A stretch of DNA of 64,000 nucleotides from CAVZVW01 sp963778845 (GTDB taxonomy: Bacteria > Actinomycetota > Actinomycetes > Actinomycetales > Kineosporiaceae), in NCBI GenBank assembly GCA_963778845.1, contig CAVZVW010000009.1, positions 310,001 to 374,000 of the forward strand, in the 5' to 3' direction. Under the pieces are notes generated by a model, which made no database searches, was not told the origin of the DNA, and saw nothing but the letters and a program-made list of their open reading frames with translations. Each line of letters starts with the position of its first letter. The first letter of the stretch is position 1. Positions 18,756 through 26,730 of this stretch are shown in pieces. The position numbers and the translations under genes are program-made.

Positions 18756-19997
18756 TGCCCGCCAGCACCACGCACGCCTCCGGGCTGGCCGAGGAGGCGC
18801 CGGTCCCGGGCGCCTTCGGCGCGCCCCTGGCCCACTCCCACCGCTACTCCGACGCGTCGGGCACGGTCCCCGCGGCATCGCGAGCAGAACGGACGGCGAG
18901 CTTCGCCCTCGAGGACTTCCCGGTGCCGACGGGCCGCGAGGAGGAGTGGCGGTTCACACCCATGGACCGCATCCACGGCCTGCACGACGCCGCCGAGGCG
19001 AGCGGTCCGGCGCCTCTCGTGGAGCTGGACACCCCGGCCCACGTCCGCGCGGAGATCGTCGGCCGCGACGACGACCGGCTCGGCCGCGCGGGCACCCCGG
19101 AGGACCGCGCGGCGGCCGTGGCGTGGGCGGGGTTCACCGAGGCGGTCGTGCTCACCGTGGCCGCGGGCGAGACAGGCGACGAGCCCGCCCGGGTGCGCAC
19201 GGTCGGCCGGGGCGGCACGGCGTTCGGCCACGTCGCCGTGCTCGCCGAGGCGGGGTCGTCGGCTGTCGTCGTCCTCGACCACCGCGGCACCGGTGCCCTG
19301 TCCGCCAACGTCGAGATCGACCTGGCGGACGGCGCCCACCTCACCCTCGTGTCGGTGCACGACTGGGACGCCGGCGCGGTGCACCTGAGCGCCCACCACG
19401 CCCGGCTTGGCCGCGGCTGCCGCCTGAAGCATGTGGTCGTGACGCTCGGCGGCGATGTCGTGCGGGTCGCGCCGTCGGTGCGCTTCGCAGCGCCGGGCAG
19501 CGAGGCCGAGCTGCTCGGGCCTGTACTTCGCCGACGCCGGCCAGCACCTGGAGCACCGGCTGTTCGTCGACCACGCCGTGCCGCACTGCCGCAGCAACGC
19601 CGCGTACAAGGGCGCCCTGCAGGGCGACTCGGCACACACCGTGTGGATCGGCGACGTGCTCATCCGCAGCGCCGCCGAGGGCACCGACACGTACGAGCTC
19701 AACCGCAACCTCATCCTCACCGCCGGCGCCCGCGCGGACTCGGTGCCCAACCTGGAGATCGAGACCGGCGAGATCGTGGGCGCCGGGCACGCCAGCGCCA
19801 CCGGCCGCTTCGACGACGAGCAGCTCTTCTACCTGCAGGCACGCGGGATCCCCGAGCCCGAGGCCCGGCGCCTGGTGGTGCGGGGGTTCTTCGCCGGCCT
19901 CATCCAGCAGATCGGCGTGCCGGAGATCCAGGACCGGCTGCTCGCCTCGATCGACGCCGAGCTGGACCACTCCCTCCCCGCGGGGGTGCAGGGGTGA
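18755..19997 (+). CDS. sufD: Fe-S cluster assembly protein SufD, interrupted by a +1 frameshift
   Basis: SufD partners SufB and SufC in the assembly complex. The frame from ATG 18755 gives a normal SufD N-terminus (EDFPVPTGREEEWRFTPM) up to SEAELLG near residue 255. The conserved continuation LYFADAGQHLEHRLFVDH and the family C-terminus (YLQARGIPEPEARRLVVRGFF) then appear in a different frame down to 19997. One extra base within GGGC at 19517-19520 explains the break; removing it gives 413 residues, a normal length. The rest of the operon is intact and codon use is unchanged on both sides, so I suspect a base-calling error rather than a dead gene. Confidence 0.88.
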
Positions 19998-20344
19998 GCC
20001 TGCAGAGAGCGCTGTCGCTGTCGGCGCTGCCGCACGTGGGCGCCGTCCGTGTGGTCGTCGACGGGGTGCCGGTCGCGCTCGTCCGCGACGAGCATGGCGG
20101 CCTGCATGCCATCGGAGACACCTGCAGCCATGCCGAGGTCTCGCTGTCGGAGGGCGAGGTCGACGACTGCTCGATCGAGTGCTGGCTGCACGGGTCCCGG
20201 TTCGACCTGCGCACCGGCCGCCCGACCGCCCTGCCGGCGCTACGCCCCGTGCCCGTGTACCACGTCACCGTCGACGGCGACGAGGTGCTGATCGACGTCG
20301 AGACCACCGTCAACGCCGGCGACACTGCCGCGAAGGAGAGCTGA
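19994..20344 (+). CDS. Rieske-type [2Fe-2S] ferredoxin of the SUF operon
   Basis: A 116-residue Rieske protein related to the ferredoxin subunits of aromatic dioxygenases. The two cluster-binding boxes are DTCSHAEV (about 40) and CWLHGSRFDL (about 63), giving the C-x-H and C-x2-H ligands. It starts at GTG 19994 in a GTGA overlap with sufD and precedes sufC. It stands in the SUF operon of many actinomycetes; a role as electron donor or cluster carrier is inference. Confidence 0.92.
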   Translation: MSLQRALSLSALPHVGAVRVVVDGVPVALVRDEHGGLHAIGDTCSHAEVSLSEGEVDDCSIECWLHGSRFDLRTGRPTALPALRPVPVYHVTVDGDEVLIDVETTVNAGDTAAKES

Positions 20345-20351
20345 GCCCCCC

Positions 20352-21134
20352 ATGGCCACCCTGGAGATCCGCGACCTGCACGTCAGCGTCGAGACCGAGC
20401 CCGGCAGCGGGTCGGGCAGCCGCGAGATCCTGCGCGGTGTCGACCTGACGGTCCGGCAGGGGGAGACCCACGCGATCATGGGACCCAACGGCTCGGGCAA
20501 GTCGACCTTGGCGTACTCGGTCGCCGGCCACCCCAAGTACACGGTCACCTCCGGCAGCGTGACGCTGGACGGGGAGGACGTGCTGGCGATGACCGTCGAC
20601 CAGCGGGCACGGGCCGGGCTCTTCCTGGCCATGCAGTACCCGGTGGAGATTCCCGGCGTCACGGTCTCCAACTTCCTGCGCACGGCCAAGACGGCCGTCG
20701 ACGGCAAGGCCCCCGCGCTGCGGCACTGGGTCAAGGAGGTCCGCGCCGCGATGGACCTGCTGCGGATGGACCCCGTCTTCGCCGAGCGGAACGTCAACGA
20801 GGGCTTCTCGGGCGGGGAGAAGAAGCGCCACGAGATCCTGCAGCTGGAGATCCTGAAGCCGAAGGTGGCGATCCTCGACGAAACCGACTCCGGGCTGGAC
20901 GTCGACGCTCTGCGCGTCGTGTCTGAGGGCGTGAACCGCGTGCGCGCGACCGGGGAGGTCGGCGTGCTGCTCATCACCCACTACACCCGCATCCTGCGCT
21001 ACATCGAACCCGACTTCGTGCACGTCTTCATCGACGGAAGGATCGTCGAGGAGGGCGGCCCGGAGCTGGCCGACAGGCTCGAGGCGGAGGGCTACGACCG
21101 GTTCAGCGGCGCAGCGGCCGGCATCGGAGCCTGA
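20352..21134 (+). CDS. sufC: Fe-S cluster assembly ATPase SufC
   Basis: ABC-type ATPase that drives conformational change in SufBCD. The 260-residue product has Walker A GPNGSGKST near 43, the SufC-type signature FSGGEKKRHEILQ near 155, and Walker B with VAILDETDSGLDVDAL near 172, where the DE-T-D-SGLD form is diagnostic. It begins eight bases after the Rieske gene, and its TGA overlaps the sufS ATG. Confidence 0.97.
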   Translation: MATLEIRDLHVSVETEPGSGSGSREILRGVDLTVRQGETHAIMGPNGSGKSTLAYSVAGHPKYTVTSGSVTLDGEDVLAMTVDQRARAGLFLAMQYPVEIPGVTVSNFLRTAKTAVDGKAPALRHWVKEVRAAMDLLRMDPVFAERNVNEGFSGGEKKRHEILQLEILKPKVAILDETDSGLDVDALRVVSEGVNRVRATGEVGVLLITHYTRILRYIEPDFVHVFIDGRIVEEGGPELADRLEAEGYDRFSGAAAGIGA

Positions 21135-22504
21135 TGATGACGACGACCGCCCAGCCGGGCGCGGCCCTTCCAGTCGCTGCGTCGGTCGCGAGCCCGCCTG
21201 CCGTCGCCGGGTTCACCGACGACGAGCTGACGGCGATCCGCGCGGACTTCCCCGTGCTCACCCGCACGGTCTCCGACGGGCACACCCTGGTGTACCTGGA
21301 CTCCGGCGCCACGGCGCAGCGGCCGCGGCCCGTGCTCGACGCCGAGCGCGCGTACCTCGAGCGGTCCAACGCGGCGGTGCACCGGGGCGCGCACACCCTG
21401 GCCGAGGAGGCCACAGACGCCTACGAGTCCGCGCGCGCCGCGGTGGCTGGCTTCGTCGGCCGGGACGCCGACGAGCTCGTCTGGACGCGCAACGCCACCG
21501 AGGCCCTGAACCTGGTCGCGATGGCGCTGTCGGACCCCCTGTCCAAGGAGGGCGGCTTCGGCTCGGGCAACGGGGAGCTGGACGCCGCCGCGCTGGCTCT
21601 GCGCCCGGGCGACGAGGTCGTCGTGACCGAGATGGAGCACCACGCCAACCTGGTGCCGTGGCAGCGCGCATGCGCCCGCAGCGGAGCGAGCCTGCGGTGG
21701 CTGCCGTTGACCGACGAGGGCCGGCTCGACCTGACGACGCTGGAGGAGGTGGTGACCCGTCGCACGAAGGTGCTCGCGTTCACGCACGCCTCCAACGTGC
21801 TGGGAACCGTGAACCCGGTGGCCACCCTGGTGTCGCGCGCCCGCGAGGTCGGCGCGCTCACCGTGCTCGATGCCTCCCAGTCCGTGCCGCACCAGCCTGT
21901 GGACCTCGCCGCGCTCGGCGTCGACCTGGCCGCCTTCTCCGGGCACAAGATGCTCGGTCCCAGCGGGATCGGGTGCCTGGTGGGCAGGCGTGAGGTTCTG
22001 CACGCGCTCCCGCCCGTGCTGACCGGGGGCTCGATGGTGGAGCTCGTCACCATGCAGACAGCGACGTTCCGCGAGCCGCCGCAGCGGTTCGAGGCCGGCT
22101 CGCCCCCGGTGAGCCAGGCCGTCGGTCTGGCCGCTGCGGTGCGCTACCTCGACGCCTTGGGCATGGACCGCGTGGCCTCCCACGAGCACGCGATGACGCA
22201 GCGCACGCTTGACGGCGTGGCCGGCATCCCCGGGGTTCGCGTGCTCGGCCCGACGACCGCGACCGACCGGGTGGGTGCGGTGAGCGTGGTCGTCGACGGC
22301 GTGCATCCGCACGACGTCGGCCAGGTGCTGGACGCCGCCGGGGTCGCCGTGCGGGTCGGGCACCACTGTGCCCAGCCCGTGCACCGGCGCTTCGGCGCGA
22401 CGGCGAGCACGCGCGCGAGCCTGTACGTCTACACGACCGCGGCGGAGGTCGACGCGTTCCTCGACGCACTCACAGGGGTGCGCTCCTACTTCGGGAGGGG
22501 CTGA
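21134..22504 (+). CDS. sufS: cysteine desulfurase SufS
   Basis: PLP enzyme that removes sulfur from cysteine and passes it to SufU. The 456-residue product starts with a variable, alanine-rich 25-residue tail, then the aminotransferase class V fold. TEMEHHANLVPW (about 160), the PLP lysine in AFSGHKMLGPSG near residue 272 and the catalytic cysteine in VGHHCAQPVHRRF near residue 411 are all visible. Two ATGs (21134, 21137) are possible; the first overlaps the sufC stop. Confidence 0.97.
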   Translation: MMTTTAQPGAALPVAASVASPPAVAGFTDDELTAIRADFPVLTRTVSDGHTLVYLDSGATAQRPRPVLDAERAYLERSNAAVHRGAHTLAEEATDAYESARAAVAGFVGRDADELVWTRNATEALNLVAMALSDPLSKEGGFGSGNGELDAAALALRPGDEVVVTEMEHHANLVPWQRACARSGASLRWLPLTDEGRLDLTTLEEVVTRRTKVLAFTHASNVLGTVNPVATLVSRAREVGALTVLDASQSVPHQPVDLAALGVDLAAFSGHKMLGPSGIGCLVGRREVLHALPPVLTGGSMVELVTMQTATFREPPQRFEAGSPPVSQAVGLAAAVRYLDALGMDRVASHEHAMTQRTLDGVAGIPGVRVLGPTTATDRVGAVSVVVDGVHPHDVGQVLDAAGVAVRVGHHCAQPVHRRFGATASTRASLYVYTTAAEVDAFLDALTGVRSYFGRG

Positions 22505-22511
22505 GACGGGA

Positions 22512-23036
22512 GTGTCCCTGGAACAGCTGTACCAGCAGGTCATCCTCGACCATGCCCGCGAGCGGCACGGCCACGGGCTGCGCGACGTCTCCGGTCCGGG
22601 GGTGTTCACCGCCCAGAGCCACCAGTACAACCCGCTCTGCGGTGACGAGGTGACCCTGCGGGTCGCCGTGGAGCAGGCCCCTGACGGCGCCCACGTCGTC
22701 GACGTGTCGTGGGCAGGTGAGGGCTGCTCCATCAGCCAGGCCTCGACATCGGTGTTGCACGACCTGGTCGTCGGAGCCACGGCGGCGGCGGCCGAGGGGA
22801 TCGTGGGGGAGTTTCGCACGATGGTCCGTTCGCGCGGAACCGTGGAACCCGACGAGGACACCCTCGGCGATGCTGCGGCGTTCCGCGGCGTCGGCCGCCA
22901 TGCCAACCGCGTCAAGTGCGCGATGCTGGGATGGACGGCGTTCGAGGACGCGTTGCACCGAGCGCTGGCGACAGGCCCGCCGGCTTCGGGCACACCAAGG
23001 CCGAGACCAGCCGGCGACGACGAGGAGATCCGATGA
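22512..23036 (+). CDS. sufU: zinc-dependent sulfurtransferase SufU
   Basis: Accepts persulfide from SufS. The 174-residue IscU-like product has the three conserved cysteines in NPLCGDEV (about 42), AGEGCSISQAS (about 72) and RVKCAMLGW (about 136), with the SufU-type insertion between the second and third. GTG 22512 has GGGAG just before it. The last 20 residues are proline- and charge-rich. The stop overlaps the sufT ATG. Confidence 0.95.
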   Translation: MSLEQLYQQVILDHARERHGHGLRDVSGPGVFTAQSHQYNPLCGDEVTLRVAVEQAPDGAHVVDVSWAGEGCSISQASTSVLHDLVVGATAAAAEGIVGEFRTMVRSRGTVEPDEDTLGDAAAFRGVGRHANRVKCAMLGWTAFEDALHRALATGPPASGTPRPRPAGDDEEIR

Positions 23037-23362
23037 GCGAGACGAGCACGACCCCGACCTCGGTGGTCGACGTCGAGGAGGCCCTGCACGACGTCGTCGA
23101 CCCCGAGCTCGGGATCAACGTCGTCGACCTCGGGCTGGTCTACGGGGTCTCGATCGACCAGAACAACGTCGCGGTCATCGACATGACCCTCACCTCGGCT
23201 GCCTGCCCGCTGACAGACGTCATCGAGGACCAGGCGATGCAGGCGCTGGACGGCCTGGTGTCCGACGTCAGGATCAACTGGGTATGGATGCCGCCGTGGG
23301 GGCCGGACAAGATCACCGACGACGGGCGTGAGCAGCTGCGGGCGCTCGGGTTCAACGTCTGA
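23033..23362 (+). CDS. sufT: metal-sulfur cluster assembly factor SufT (MIP18/PaaD-like, DUF59)
   Basis: Small accessory factor for Fe-S protein maturation. The 109-residue product has the DUF59 core with DPELGINVVDLGLVYGV (about 22-38), the conserved cysteine in TSAACPLTD near 61, and WMPPWGPDKI near 87. ATG 23033 overlaps the sufU stop as ATGA. It is the last recognised SUF gene of the operon. Confidence 0.94.
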   Translation: MSETSTTPTSVVDVEEALHDVVDPELGINVVDLGLVYGVSIDQNNVAVIDMTLTSAACPLTDVIEDQAMQALDGLVSDVRINWVWMPPWGPDKITDDGREQLRALGFNV

Positions 23363-23999
23363 GACGCCCGCCCGGCGACTGCCTGTTGACGCGGGTCGCC
23401 TCGCCGGCTGGGTGGCCGGGTTCGGCGTGCGCCACGGCGAGGTGAGCACGTGCGCGACCGACTCGGGCGTGCGGGTCGTTGCCGCCGACGGCGCCACCGC
23501 GGATCTCATATCACCACTGGCCGGTTGGGTCTCCCCTGACTCCGGTGACCTCGTGTCGGCGCTGGTGGCCTTCCTGCTGGCCCCTCGGCGGCTCGCCGTC
23601 CTGGTCGTTCGCCGGGGCGGGTTCGCCTGTGCCGTCGTCGCCGACTCCTCGGTCGTCGTCTCGAAGGTCGGTCACCGGCATGTGCAGGGCCGGACTGCGG
23701 CCGGCGGCTGGTCCCAGCAGCGTTTCGCTCGCAGGCGGGAGAAGCAGACCGCCGAGCTGGTCGACGCAGCAGCCGACCTCGCGGCCCGGCTGCTGGTGCC
23801 GGCGTTACCCGTCTCGGGACTCGTGACCGGGGGCGACCGCCCTCTGGTGGACCAGGTGCTTGCAGACCGGCGCCTCGCCGGCCTCGCAGGCGTGGTCCGC
23901 GCCGCCCATCTGCCGGTCGGTGACCCCCGCGCGGACGTCGTCAAGGCGCTGCCCGGGATGCTGCGCACCGTCACGATCACGCTGCGCGAGCCGAGCTAG
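23328..23999 (+). CDS. acVLRF1-type peptidyl-tRNA hydrolase (Vms1/eRF1-like)
   Basis: Actinobacterial member of the Vms1/ANKZF1-like release-factor superfamily, thought to cleave peptidyl-tRNA on stalled ribosomes. The diagnostic loop GGWSQQRFARRR, holding the catalytic glutamine, is near residue 125 of 223, followed by the long basic helix REKQTAELVDAA. Conserved similarity begins around RLPVDAGRLAGW, where no ATG, GTG or TTG exists. The GTG at 23328 overlaps sufT by 35 bases; a CTG at 23379 is an alternative. The link to the SUF operon is positional only. Confidence 0.8.
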   Translation: MSSCGRSGSTSETPARRLPVDAGRLAGWVAGFGVRHGEVSTCATDSGVRVVAADGATADLISPLAGWVSPDSGDLVSALVAFLLAPRRLAVLVVRRGGFACAVVADSSVVVSKVGHRHVQGRTAAGGWSQQRFARRREKQTAELVDAAADLAARLLVPALPVSGLVTGGDRPLVDQVLADRRLAGLAGVVRAAHLPVGDPRADVVKALPGMLRTVTITLREPS

Positions 24000-24045
24000 G
24001 AATCGTCGGGCAGCCGGTCCTGCGGGTCACCGACCCAGCCGTCGC

Positions 24046-24105
24046 TTCGGCGCGGCGGCACATCGCGCCAAACAGTTTGGCGCGGCGGCACACCGTGCCA
24101 GTCGG
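24046..24105. repeat. 30-bp palindromic repeat family, locus 1 (two direct units)
   Basis: Two adjacent 30-bp units (24046-24075 and 24076-24105), each with core GGCGCGGCGGCACAYCGYGCCA. The junction makes GCGCCAAA-CAG-TTTGGCGC. The same unit recurs at 28752-28938 and 48379-48438. It lies between acVLRF1 and the convergent bioN gene. Confidence 0.88.
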
Positions 24106-24151
24106 CAACTGGGCGGATCCTCCGCAGTGCGGCTGAAACACCCACAATGCG

Positions 24152-24170
24152 GCTCGCACAGGGTGCGAGC
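24152..24170. terminator. hairpin between convergent acVLRF1 and bioN
   Basis: A perfect 8-bp stem, GCTCGCAC-AGG-GTGCGAGC, lies 20 bases beyond the bioN stop. It is placed to end the bio operon on the minus strand and read-through from acVLRF1 on the plus strand. Confidence 0.65.
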
Positions 24171-24189
24171 ACGCTCGCCGGTGGAGCCG

Positions 24190-24786
24190 TCAGTCGTCGA
24201 CGCCGCGGGCGGCGAGTGCCTCGCCCAGACGGTCGGCGTGCCTCAACGCCCGCACGACGAACGGCACCGCGAAGGCCCGCACCGACCGCTCGGCACCCCG
24301 AGCCCGTCGGGCCTGCACCACCTCGTGCGCCAGGTCGGCGAGCACCGGCACGCTGCGAACGGCGAGCGCGAGCACCAGCCCCACCCGGTCGGGGTCTACG
24401 CCGAGGACGCGTAGGGGGCGCAGCGCCGCGACCAGGGCGTCGAGCAGGTCCTGCGAGCGCGTCGTGAGCGTGACGACCCCCGCAGCCGCGACGGCGACAA
24501 GCAGCATGCCGACCACGACGACCGCTGCCCGTGGGCCGGACAGCCAGACCTGGACGGCGCCGATGAGCACGGCCATCCCGAGAACCGGCCTCAGCTGCGC
24601 AGCGAACGCCCGCCACCCCACGCCGCTGACCATCACGAGCGCACCGACCAGCACGGCCGCCACCGCCACCGCAGCGGGCCGGCGGGCGACGGCCAGGGCC
24701 AGCAGCCCCATGGCCAGGACGGCGAGCTTCAGCCCAGCCGGTGCTCGATGCAGCGGCGAACGGCCGGCGACATAGGAGCCCAGCAC
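24190..24786 (-). CDS. bioN: ECF transporter T component, BioN-like
   Basis: Energy-coupling membrane subunit of an ECF vitamin transporter. The 198-residue product has about five hydrophobic helices and the CbiQ/BioN coupling motifs in the C-terminal half, AARRARGAE-like QARRARGAERS near 158 and ALAARGVDD at the end. GTG 24786 follows the bioM stop by two bases. With BioY upstream in the same operon, biotin is the likely substrate. Confidence 0.88.
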   Translation of the reverse strand: MLGSYVAGRSPLHRAPAGLKLAVLAMGLLALAVARRPAAVAVAAVLVGALVMVSGVGWRAFAAQLRPVLGMAVLIGAVQVWLSGPRAAVVVVGMLLVAVAAAGVVTLTTRSQDLLDALVAALRPLRVLGVDPDRVGLVLALAVRSVPVLADLAHEVVQARRARGAERSVRAFAVPFVVRALRHADRLGEALAARGVDD

Positions 24787-24788
24787 GT

Positions 24789-25469
24789 TCAGCCCACGAG
24801 CGCTCGGTAGGCGTCCAGTGCCCCCGCGGGGGCGCCGTCCGCCACGACTCGTCCCTCGTCCAGCACGAGCACCCGGTCGAAGTCCATGAGCTGGGCCAGG
24901 TGGTGGGTGACGAGCACCACCTGCTGGGGGAGCTTCGCCAGCATCGCCATGACGCGCCGGGCGTTGCGGACGTCGAGCAGAGTCGTGGGCTCGTCGCAGA
25001 CCAGCACCGTCGGTTCGGTGACCAGCACGGACGTCAGGGCGAGCAGCTGCTTCTGACCCCCGGAGAGCAGGAACGCCGGGTGGTCGGCGTGCGCGCTCAG
25101 CCCCACCTCGGCCAGGGCCTTGTCCACCCGCCCGATCAGCTCGGCCCGCGACAGCCCGCGTCGGCGCAGGGAGAAGGCGACGTCCTCGGCGACCGTGGGC
25201 ATGACGATCTGCGCATCGGGGTCGGTGAAGACGAAGCCGACGAGCCGGCGGACGGCGGCGCCGTACTGGCGGGTGTCGATCCCGTCGACCAGCACGCGGC
25301 CCGAGGTGGGGACCACAAGGCCGTTGAGCAGCCGGGCGAGTGTCGACTTCCCGGAGCCGTTCGCCCCGACGACGCCCACCCTCGACTCTGTGAGCTCGAG
25401 GTCGATGTCCTCGAGCACGAGCCGTTCGCCGTAGCGGTGGGTCACCCGCTCCAGCCGCAGAGTGCTCAC
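24789..25469 (-). CDS. bioM: ECF transporter ATPase, BioM-like
   Basis: A 226-residue ABC ATPase of the ECF type. Walker A is GANGSGKST (about 35), the Q-loop has TDPDAQIVMPTV, typical of ECF ATPases, the signature is LSGGQKQLLAL, and Walker B is VLVCDEPTTLLD. GTG 25469 (VSTLRLERV) follows the thiolase stop by seven bases; a long upstream open frame overlapping the thiolase gene is not conserved. It works with BioN and BioY. Confidence 0.92.
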   Translation of the reverse strand: MSTLRLERVTHRYGERLVLEDIDLELTESRVGVVGANGSGKSTLARLLNGLVVPTSGRVLVDGIDTRQYGAAVRRLVGFVFTDPDAQIVMPTVAEDVAFSLRRRGLSRAELIGRVDKALAEVGLSAHADHPAFLLSGGQKQLLALTSVLVTEPTVLVCDEPTTLLDVRNARRVMAMLAKLPQQVVLVTHHLAQLMDFDRVLVLDEGRVVADGAPAGALDAYRALVG

Positions 25470-25476
25470 TCGAGGC

Positions 25477-26658
25477 TCACCCGACGCGTTCCACGAGCAC
25501 CGCGACGCCCTGCCCCCCGCCGACGGCGCAGGTGGCCAGCCCGTACCTGCCGCGTGCGCCGCCGGGGCCGCGCACCAGTGCCGAGTACAGGCGCAGAACC
25601 AGCATCGCGCCGGATGCGCCCCACGGGTGCCCGAGCGCGATCGCCCCTCCCTCGGGGCAGACCCGATCGGCGTCGGCTCCCATGGCATCGAGCCCCAGCT
25701 GGTCCGTGCACGCGAGAACCTGGGCCGCGAACGCCTCGGTGATCTCGAGGACGCCCACGTCCTGCAGCCCGGCGCCCGAGCGCTCGAGCACGGCCCGCAC
25801 GGCCGCGACCGGGCCCAGACCCGGCAGCTCCGGGTCGACGCCGACGGCGGCCGAGGCCACCAGGCGCAGCCCGGGCACGCCCGCGCGGGCCCGCCACTGC
25901 TCGCTGACGATCGCGACCGCCGCGGCACCGTCGTTGATCCCGCAGGAGTTCCCGGCCGTCACCGACCCGCCGTCGCGGAAGGCGGGTCTGAACCGGGCGA
26001 GGGTCGACACGTCCAACCCCGCTCGCGGCCGCTCGTCGCCGGTGAGCCCGCCGACGGCCACCATCTCCGCGTCGAAGCGGCCGCACACGCGTGCGGCCAC
26101 GGTGCGCGCGTGCGAGCGGGCGGCGTAGGCGTCCTGGCGGGCCCGGGTCACCCCGCAGTGCGTCGCGAGGGCCTCCGCGGCCTGGCCCATCTCCGGGTCG
26201 GGCCACCCGGCCGGAGTGAACGGCGCCCGGGTGTAGGCGGTGGGGGCCTGGGTGACCCCGTCTGGGCGGGCCAGCCGCCACGGCATGGTGCTCGCGCTCT
26301 CGACGCCACCGGCCAGCACGACGTCCGCGTCGCCGCTTGCCACCAGCGCAGACCCCAGCCGTACCGCCTCCAGCCCCGACCCGCACTGGCGGTCGACGCT
26401 GACCCCCGGGACCCCCGTGCCGAGGCCGGCGGCCAGTACGGCCACCCTCGCGACGTCCCCGCCGGGTCCGCAGCAGTTCCCGAGAACCACGTCGCCGATC
26501 CGGGCGGGAACCCCGCCGTCCAGCTCGGCGACGTCGTCAGCCAGCGCGCTGAGGACAGGCGCTGCGAGGCCGGCGGCGTCCACGTGGGCCAGGCCTCGGC
26601 CGGCCGTCCCGATCGGGGTGCGCCGCACCGCCACGACGACCGGCGCTCGGGCGCTCAT
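25477..26658 (-). CDS. thiolase (acetyl-CoA C-acyltransferase family), YhfS-like
   Basis: A 393-residue thiolase. The acyl-accepting cysteine is in VDRQCGSGLEAV near residue 92, the histidine is in ALGHPWGASGAM near 345, and the second catalytic cysteine is in ATCAVGGGQG near 375, so all catalytic residues are present. It lies between an AMP-forming ligase and the biotin ECF genes. B. subtilis has the same trio (yhfU bioY-like, yhfT ligase, yhfS thiolase) under biotin control, which suggests a role in fatty acyl or pimeloyl-type metabolism tied to biotin. ATG 26658 has TACGCT seven bases upstream. Confidence 0.88.
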   Translation of the reverse strand: MSARAPVVVAVRRTPIGTAGRGLAHVDAAGLAAPVLSALADDVAELDGGVPARIGDVVLGNCCGPGGDVARVAVLAAGLGTGVPGVSVDRQCGSGLEAVRLGSALVASGDADVVLAGGVESASTMPWRLARPDGVTQAPTAYTRAPFTPAGWPDPEMGQAAEALATHCGVTRARQDAYAARSHARTVAARVCGRFDAEMVAVGGLTGDERPRAGLDVSTLARFRPAFRDGGSVTAGNSCGINDGAAAVAIVSEQWRARAGVPGLRLVASAAVGVDPELPGLGPVAAVRAVLERSGAGLQDVGVLEITEAFAAQVLACTDQLGLDAMGADADRVCPEGGAIALGHPWGASGAMLVLRLYSALVRGPGGARGRYGLATCAVGGGQGVAVLVERVG

Positions 26659-26665
26659 GGGTGGC

Positions 26666-26671
26666 AGCGTA
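26666..26671 (-). promoter_or_regulatory. -10 box TACGCT before the thiolase start
   Basis: On the minus strand TACGCT is followed by seven bases and the ATG at 26658. This would give the thiolase-bioMN part a leaderless promoter inside the bio operon. Confidence 0.45.
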
Positions 26672-26680
26672 CGGTTGCCG

Positions 26681-26730
26681 GCCTCACCCAGGCTCACCCG
26701 GGCTCACCCGGGTTCCACCGGGTTCACCCG
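26681..26730. repeat. 10-bp tandem repeat, about five copies
   Basis: Successive 10-mers GCCTCACCCA, GGCTCACCCG, GGCTCACCCG, GGTTCCACCG and GGTTCACCCG fill the gap between the ligase stop and the thiolase start. The last unit covers the ligase stop codon at 26724. Confidence 0.85.
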
